A program made the translations under genes and the position numbers. This document shows positions 24,434 to 28,394 of a stretch of DNA of 28,394 bases, in pieces. The stretch comes from Rhizobium sp. Q54 (GTDB lineage: Bacteria > Pseudomonadota > Alphaproteobacteria > Rhizobiales > Beijerinckiaceae), in contig CAMDKB010000005.1 of the NCBI GenBank assembly GCA_945901195.1, positions 1-28,394 on the forward strand. The letters are read 5' to 3'. Under the pieces are notes generated by a model that was given only the letters and a program-made list of their open reading frames with translations, did not search any database and had not been told where the DNA came from. Within the stretch, counting starts at the first letter, position 1; the number at the start of each line of letters is the position of its first letter.

Positions 24434-24889
24434 ATGTCGCTGGAAGATGAAATTGCGATGCTGGCGAGGTTGCCTGTTTTGTCCGAACTGGATGAAGAGG
24501 CACTTCGGGTTCTCGCGTTTTCAACGGATACGCGAACACTCGCAACTGGCGAAACCCTGGTTCGCCGGGGCGATCGGTCTGAAGGCGGCTTTTTCGTTTT
24601 AAGTGGATCGCTTGCCCTTTATCGAAACGATCTAGATGACGGCTCCGCTATGGTTATCAGTATGGGCGGGCTGCTTGGTGAAATGGCTATGATTGCGGTT
24701 ACCGAAAATCAGGTGACTGCTATCGCGCGTGAGCCGACAAGTGTGTTGCGTATCCCGCGCGCGTTGTTTCAACGTGTCTTGCGCGAATATCCCGGCAGCG
24801 CTGCACGGTTGCGTCAGTCCATAGAAAATCAACTGACTGCGTTCATGGGAAAACTCGATAAATTACGCGAGAAGACCCCGGAAAACTGA
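24434..24889 (+). CDS. Stand-alone cyclic-nucleotide-binding-like domain protein
   Basis: CRP-type effector domain of 151 aa without a DNA-binding helix-turn-helix. Family pattern: FFVLSGSLALYRNDLDDG, then the phosphate-binding cassette GGLLGEMAMIAVTENQVTAIA and LFQRVLREYP. In the cassette the Gly-Glu pair (G82, E83) is kept, but the Arg expected ten residues later is Gln (Q93) and the next Ser/Thr is Val. Binding of a cyclic nucleotide phosphate is therefore doubtful. It may sense something else or act as a protein-interaction module. It lies 90 bases after the response regulator, in the same direction, which suggests but does not prove a joint role. Confidence 0.8.
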   Translation: MSLEDEIAMLARLPVLSELDEEALRVLAFSTDTRTLATGETLVRRGDRSEGGFFVLSGSLALYRNDLDDGSAMVISMGGLLGEMAMIAVTENQVTAIAREPTSVLRIPRALFQRVLREYPGSAARLRQSIENQLTAFMGKLDKLREKTPEN

Positions 24890-24890
24890 C

Positions 24891-24909
24891 CATTTCCCGG
24901 AAATGACCA
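24891..24909. terminator. Small palindrome between convergent genes
   Basis: CATTTCC (24891-24897) and GGAAATG (24899-24905) are complementary around a single C. The hairpin must open at least the inner pairs to form a loop. ACCAATTTT follows. It fills most of the 23-base gap between the CNB-like gene and plsC, so it could act as a weak terminator. Confidence 0.3.
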
Positions 24910-24912
24910 ATT

Positions 24913-25671
24913 TTAGCCGGCTGTCGGGTTCAACAGCTCTGATAGCTTCGGATTAGCCCGCACGGATTCGTCGATCAATTTGTTTGTTGCCTGCTCCATT
25001 CTATCCTGAAGCAAATTGAAGAATGTTCCCCGGTCGAGCCCGGGCGGTATGGGCTCCAGGAACTCAACCAGAATTGTGCCTGGCAGACGCAAAAAACTGC
25101 GGCGCGGCCAGAATAGACCCGAATTCAAGGCGACAGGGAGGCATTGGGCATTCGCCTGCGTGTAGATGTGAGCCACTCCAAATTTATAGACGGGCGGAGC
25201 GCCGACCGGCCTACGCGTACCTTCTGGAAAGATGAATAGCTGTCTTCCGGCCGCGAGAATTTCGCGTGATCGCTGACTGGCTTCCGACAAGGCCGCCGAT
25301 CCGGAAGACCTGTTTATTGCGATCTGTTCCGCCTTCTTAAGATACCAGCCAAATACTGGAATCCACGTCAGCTCCCGTTTGATGATGAAAGAAAAATCGG
25401 GAAAATACAGGCAAAGCGCAAAGGTTTCCCAAATGGATTGGTGTTTTGGAGCAATGATATAGCCCCCTTCGGGAATATTTTGAACGCCACGAAATTCCAC
25501 TGACGTGCCGCAGATCACCTTCAGCAACCAAAGTGAAGACTTTGCCCATATTCGGGCAAGTGAAAATACTGCGTGACGGGTCATCAATAGTGTGGGCAAG
25601 CCGAGTATCATCAGAGTGATGAGATTGGCGTAGAAAAGCAGGTTGAATAGCGCTGACCGCAGGAGCATCAT
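24913..25671 (-). CDS. plsC: PlsC-type 1-acyl-sn-glycerol-3-phosphate acyltransferase
   Basis: Membrane-bound acyltransferase, probably making phosphatidic acid from lysophosphatidic acid. From the ATG at 25671 (252 aa) there is an N-terminal hydrophobic anchor (about 7-31). The catalytic block APKHQSIWETF has H77 and, five residues on, E82 instead of the Asp of the classical HX4D; related bacterial PlsC-like enzymes use K-H-Q-S-x-W-E-T. IFPEGTRRPVG (EGTR at 150-153) binds the glycerol phosphate. A TTG at 25698 would add nine residues. Substrate is inferred from the family. It is convergent with the CNB-like gene. Confidence 0.86.
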   Translation of the reverse strand: MMLLRSALFNLLFYANLITLMILGLPTLLMTRHAVFSLARIWAKSSLWLLKVICGTSVEFRGVQNIPEGGYIIAPKHQSIWETFALCLYFPDFSFIIKRELTWIPVFGWYLKKAEQIAINRSSGSAALSEASQRSREILAAGRQLFIFPEGTRRPVGAPPVYKFGVAHIYTQANAQCLPVALNSGLFWPRRSFLRLPGTILVEFLEPIPPGLDRGTFFNLLQDRMEQATNKLIDESVRANPKLSELLNPTAG

Positions 25672-25770
25672 AACTTTTGGCCGGTTCCGCCTGTACAAAG
25701 ATTTGGGTTCGCCTGTTTACCTGCGACGAGCCATCGGGTCAGCAATTTTATTGTGATTCCGAGTGAAGCC

Positions 25771-26277
25771 CTATTCGAAAACAAAGGCTACCCGTTCCCG
25801 AACGTCGGTTCCAAACTTCTCGGGCGCCCGCCTGAGGATCCGCCCGCCCATATGCTCATAGAACGTAATGGCGCGTGCATTGTCTTCCAAGGCCCACACA
25901 ATTGCCGCTTGGCAACCGTGCCGCTCCAGGTCTGTCCGCGCAGCCTTGAACAGGCGTCGCCCGAATCCCAGGCCTTGGTATTCGGGTGAGAGATAGAGTT
26001 CGAACACTTCGCCGCGATATGGCATAGCCCGGAGACGATTGCGGCCGTATGTCGCATACCCTGCAATCCTTTCATTGAAGTCCAGAACCAGAATGTTCGA
26101 ACCTCGTGAAATTGCATTGCCCCACCAACGTGGGCCGCGACGGGATATCATTTTCTCCAGTTCACGTCCGGGAATTATGCCTCGATAAGCTTCCCGCCAC
26201 GAAAGGTCGTGGACCTCTGCGATGCCTACTGCATCTTTGGCGCGTGCATTCCTGATGGTGATGAGAGCGCTGACCAT
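25771..26277 (-). CDS. GNAT-family N-acetyltransferase
   Basis: Acetyl-CoA-dependent transferase of 168 aa. The N-terminal part has ITIRNARAKDAVGIAEVHD and LSWREAYRGIIPG. Motif A is FELYLSPEYQGLGFGRRLFK, with the Q-x-x-G-x-G acetyl-CoA pyrophosphate loop. Motif B has IVWALEDNARAITFYEHMGG and ends in VAFVFE. This resembles the RimI-like group but the substrate is unknown. The ATG at 26277 is preferred; an ATG at 26316 and a TTG at 26322 are alternatives, none with a strong ribosome binding site. It lies 99 bases upstream of plsC in the same direction. Confidence 0.84.
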   Translation of the reverse strand: MVSALITIRNARAKDAVGIAEVHDLSWREAYRGIIPGRELEKMISRRGPRWWGNAISRGSNILVLDFNERIAGYATYGRNRLRAMPYRGEVFELYLSPEYQGLGFGRRLFKAARTDLERHGCQAAIVWALEDNARAITFYEHMGGRILRRAPEKFGTDVRERVAFVFE

Positions 26278-26477
26278 GCCCGATGCTATGAGGCAATCGC
26301 CTGCGCCGCAAGACATTGGCAAAAGGTAAAAGCCATAAAATTTCTACGGTTAATTTTTGATCGATAATTCAGAGGGTTCGATTGATATCGAAACAGGGAT
26401 TATCTCTGATCAGAAGAAATTGACTACCCAGAAGGCGGGCCAAGGGGCTCGAAAGTCCTTTAATCACGTACCTGAAA

Positions 26478-26552
26478 TGGAGCGGGAGAAGGGATTCGAA
26501 CCCTCGACCCCAACCTTGGCAAGGTTGTGCTCTACCCCTGAGCTACTCCCGC
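26478..26552 (-). tRNA. tRNA-Gly (anticodon GCC)
   Basis: Minus-strand acceptor GCGGGAG (ends at 26552) pairs with CTCCCGC, then discriminator T and encoded CCA at 26480-26478. The D arm is GCTCAGGGGTAGAGC. The anticodon arm AACCTTGCCAAGGTT has anticodon GCC. The T arm contains GGTTCGAATCC. All stems pair. It stands alone between the GNAT gene and the CnoX-like gene. Confidence 0.96.
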
Positions 26553-26624
26553 ATCCACACGCAGGTAGCGTGACGGGCGGTATATGCCGCAAAGCGGGAG
26601 GGATTGCAATCGTCCTGTTTAGAA

Positions 26625-26657
26625 GTTTCTTAGAAACATGAATTTGGTTTCTGAAAC
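26625..26657. repeat. Paired GTTTC-N-GAAAC inverted repeats upstream of ybbN/cnoX and tRNA-Gly
   Basis: GTTTC-TTA-GAAAC (26625-26637) and GTTTC-T-GAAAC (26647-26657) have centres 21 bases apart, two turns of the helix. They lie in the divergent gap between tRNA-Gly and the thioredoxin-TPR gene, so an operator pair for a dimeric regulator is possible. They resemble parS outer arms but lack its CACGTG centre. Confidence 0.4.
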
Positions 26658-26744
26658 ACAGTTGTAAAGCTGATTGCATTCCATAAGTGTGGGTCGCACA
26701 AGGTAACCACAAGAATAAGGCGCTGTTTGGCCGGGAGACAAGTA

Positions 26745-27656
26745 ATGAATGACGTAGCAAGTCAGCAGATTGCAACTGGGCAGGCTGGGGAAGACACAGT
26801 CACAGAAACAACTGCGGCAACGTTCAGACAGGATGTTCTGGTAGAATCCACGCGCCAGCCGGTTCTCGTGGATTTCTGGGCGCCGTGGTGTGAACCCTGC
26901 AAGCAACTCGATCCTATTTTACGCAAAGTCGTCAGTGCTGCTGCTGGAACAGTGAAACTCGTCAAGATGAACATCGAGGCGCATCCCCAGATCGCCGGTC
27001 AGCTCGGTATCAAATCCATTCCGGCGGTAGTCGCTTTCCAGAAGGGCCAGCCGGTGGATGGTTTTGCGGGGGCTTTGCCTGAAAGCCAGGTAAAAGGTTT
27101 TATCGAGCGGATCGTTGGTCCAATCGCGGGTCAAGCAGATGAGCTCATTGCTGCGGCTGAAGAGGCGCTTGAGGCGGGGGATTTTCCGGCAGCGATTGAG
27201 GCTTTTGATGCTGCGCTCCAGTTCGAACCGCAAAACCCCAAAGCCGTGGGGGGACTAGCTCGCGGGCATCTGGAAAGCGGAGATTTATCCTCAGCAAAAT
27301 CGGTGCTCGAGACTTTGCCTGCCACCGGCAAGGAAGCGCCAGAGCTAAGAGCCGCCAGAGCAGCAGTAGTGCTGGCTGAACAAGCAGCGGAAGTTGGCGA
27401 TTTTGGATCCCTTGAGGAACAAGTGGCGGCCAACCCCGCAGATCATAAGACGCGTTTTGATCTTGCCTTGGCCTATAATGGCGGCGGTCAAAGAGAACTG
27501 GCCGCCGAAGCACTTCTTGAAATTATCCGCAGGGATCGCAAATGGGATGATGATGGAGCAAGAAGGCAATTGCTGCAGTTTTTTGAAGCATGGGGTCCGA
27601 TGGATCCTGATACCATCGCTGCAAGGCGGAAACTGTCGGGAATGCTTTTTTCCTGA
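26745..27656 (+). CDS. ybbN: Thioredoxin-TPR co-chaperone, CnoX/YbbN family
   Basis: Thioredoxin-fold holdase that protects proteins from oxidative stress and hands them to chaperones. From the ATG at 26745 (303 aa) the thioredoxin domain (about 22-130) has FWAPWCEPCKQ, with redox cysteines C49 and C52. The E. coli homologue lacks a full CxxC, so this version may be redox-active. PAVVAFQKGQPVDGFAG holds the cis-proline. The rest (about 135-303) is TPR-like, with AAEEALEAGDFPAAIEAFDAA and LAGLEALLEII-type repeats ending in AARRKLSGMLF. GGGAG precedes the ATG; a TTG at 26727 is weaker. Its leader holds paired inverted repeats, and lonN follows after 25 bases. Confidence 0.91.
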   Translation: MNDVASQQIATGQAGEDTVTETTAATFRQDVLVESTRQPVLVDFWAPWCEPCKQLDPILRKVVSAAAGTVKLVKMNIEAHPQIAGQLGIKSIPAVVAFQKGQPVDGFAGALPESQVKGFIERIVGPIAGQADELIAAAEEALEAGDFPAAIEAFDAALQFEPQNPKAVGGLARGHLESGDLSSAKSVLETLPATGKEAPELRAARAAVVLAEQAAEVGDFGSLEEQVAANPADHKTRFDLALAYNGGGQRELAAEALLEIIRRDRKWDDDGARRQLLQFFEAWGPMDPDTIAARRKLSGMLFS

Positions 27657-27681
27657 GTACAAATGAAAGAACAGGGTCAGC

Positions 27682-28350
27682 ATGAGCATCAACAGGCCCT
27701 ACACGAGCGTCGCCGAGCTGGCGAACCCTATCCCAATCTTTCCTTTGCCGGGAGCATTGTTGTTGCCGCGTGGACAGATGCCTCTAAATATTTTCGAACC
27801 GCGCTATGTCTCCATGTTTGACGATGCGCTTAAGTCGCATCGGTTGATCGGGATGGTGCAACCAAAAGACGCCCGCGGCGGGGGCGTTCAACAGATCGAT
27901 ATTCACGACGTGGGATGCGTGGGCCGGATCACCCAATTTGCGGAAACCGGTGATGGCCGATACATGCTCACGTTAAATGGCGTTGCACGCTTTCGAATTG
28001 AAGAAGAACTCAGTGTCGTGACACCGTATCGTCAGTGCACAGTAGAATATGATGAGTTTACTGCGGATCTGGTAGATCGTGCAGGGGAGGATATCGTTGA
28101 TCGGAAAAGCGTTGTTGAAGCATTGCGCCGATTTGCGGAAGTTCGGCAGCTACAAGTAGACTGGAAGGAAATAAAAGAAACTCCGACGGAAATGCTGGTC
28201 AATGCACTTTCGATGATCAGCCCGTTCGGGGTAAGCGAAAAACAAGCTCTTCTGGAAGCCAAGGACCTGAAAACACGTGCCGAAGTTCTGGTCGCGATTA
28301 CAGAGATGGAACTTGCGCGAGCGGGCAGTAATTCTTCGACATTGCAGTGA
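27682..28350 (+). CDS. LON N-terminal (LonN/PUA-like) substrate-binding domain protein
   Basis: Stand-alone Lon N-terminal domain of 222 aa, without the AAA or protease parts. It begins with PIPIFPLPGALLLPRGQMPLNIFEPRY, the signature of this domain, followed by GMVQPK, GCVGRITQFAETGDGRYMLTLNGVARFRI and a helical C-terminal part (VNALSMISPFGVSEKQALLEA). Such proteins occur widely in proteobacteria beside thioredoxin-TPR genes, but their role is not settled. It lies 25 bases after ybbN in the same direction, so the two are probably cotranscribed and may both deal with damaged protein. Confidence 0.88.
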   Translation: MSINRPYTSVAELANPIPIFPLPGALLLPRGQMPLNIFEPRYVSMFDDALKSHRLIGMVQPKDARGGGVQQIDIHDVGCVGRITQFAETGDGRYMLTLNGVARFRIEEELSVVTPYRQCTVEYDEFTADLVDRAGEDIVDRKSVVEALRRFAEVRQLQVDWKEIKETPTEMLVNALSMISPFGVSEKQALLEAKDLKTRAEVLVAITEMELARAGSNSSTLQ

Positions 28351-28355
28351 CCGGC

Positions 28356-28394
28356 ATGGATGAAGCGACCTTGCCGGCCGGACCACAATCTGAC
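28356..28394 (+). CDS. Start of a small protein, possibly Trm112/UPF0434-like (cut by window edge)
   Basis: The ATG at 28356 follows the LonN-domain stop codon after five bases. Thirteen codons are visible (MDEATLPAGPQSD) and stay open to the edge. In many alphaproteobacteria a LonN-domain gene is followed by a Trm112-like zinc-binding protein that starts with a similar short acidic tail. The visible part holds no diagnostic motif, so the identity is inferred from position only. Confidence 0.4.
   Translation, partial: MDEATLPAGPQSD

Noticed and set aside
26625..26657. The GTTTC/GAAAC repeats as parS sites
   Set aside because: The centre is TTA or T instead of CACGTG, so ParB should not recognise them.

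Overview
The window is a stretch of an alphaproteobacterial chromosome of moderate GC, most likely from the Hyphomicrobiales (Rhizobiales) or a close relative. The evidence is gene content and order: RNase D/lptC/lptA/lptB, secB with dnaQ-coaE-maf-ppsR, hemE, rho, mnmE-mnmG-rsmG-parA-parB, holA-lptE. The palindromic ParB site TGTTTCACGTGAAACA occurs twice. I cannot name a genus from the sequence alone.

Layout. 1-145 is the right end of an IS5-type insertion sequence, ending just after the lptB stop codon. 150-3152 is a leftward block for lipopolysaccharide export (lptB, lptA, lptC) plus an RNase D-type exonuclease, followed by a leftward tRNA-Leu(CAG). 3594-6294 runs rightward: an NDUFA9-like NAD(P)-binding protein, a solitary Bug/TctC-type periplasmic receptor, and the export chaperone secB. 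A perfect 14-bp hairpin separates secB from the leftward operon dnaQ, coaE, maf, ppsR (6414-9202).

9203-9575 is a gene-free divergent gap between ppsR and hemE. This is the position of the chromosomal replication origin in Caulobacter and Rickettsia. It has DnaA-box-like sequences, an AT-rich tract and four GANTC (CcrM) sites within 78 bp, so I call it the probable oriC. To its right come hemE, hemJ and rho (+), a leftward YyaL/DUF255 protein, then mnmE, mnmG, rsmG, parA and parB (+). One perfect parS lies in a 32-bp palindrome at the mnmE stop codon. The second lies inside the rsmG reading frame. Origin, two centromere sites and the parAB genes thus lie within about 11 kb, and the genes next to the origin point away from it on both sides.

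20426-28394 holds holA-lptE (-), the PLP-homeostasis protein YggS (+), a YkuD-fold L,D-transpeptidase (-), an OmpR-type response regulator and a stand-alone cyclic-nucleotide-binding-like protein (+), a PlsC-type acyltransferase and a GNAT acetyltransferase (-), a leftward tRNA-Gly(GCC), a CnoX/YbbN-type thioredoxin-TPR chaperone and a LonN-domain protein (+), and the first 13 codons of a possible Trm112-like protein.

Most of the window is conserved housekeeping. I found no clearly novel multigene system. The points most worth a second look are the origin/GANTC cluster, the extended parS palindrome, apparent losses from conserved clusters (aroE, leuS), and a few genes with altered motifs.
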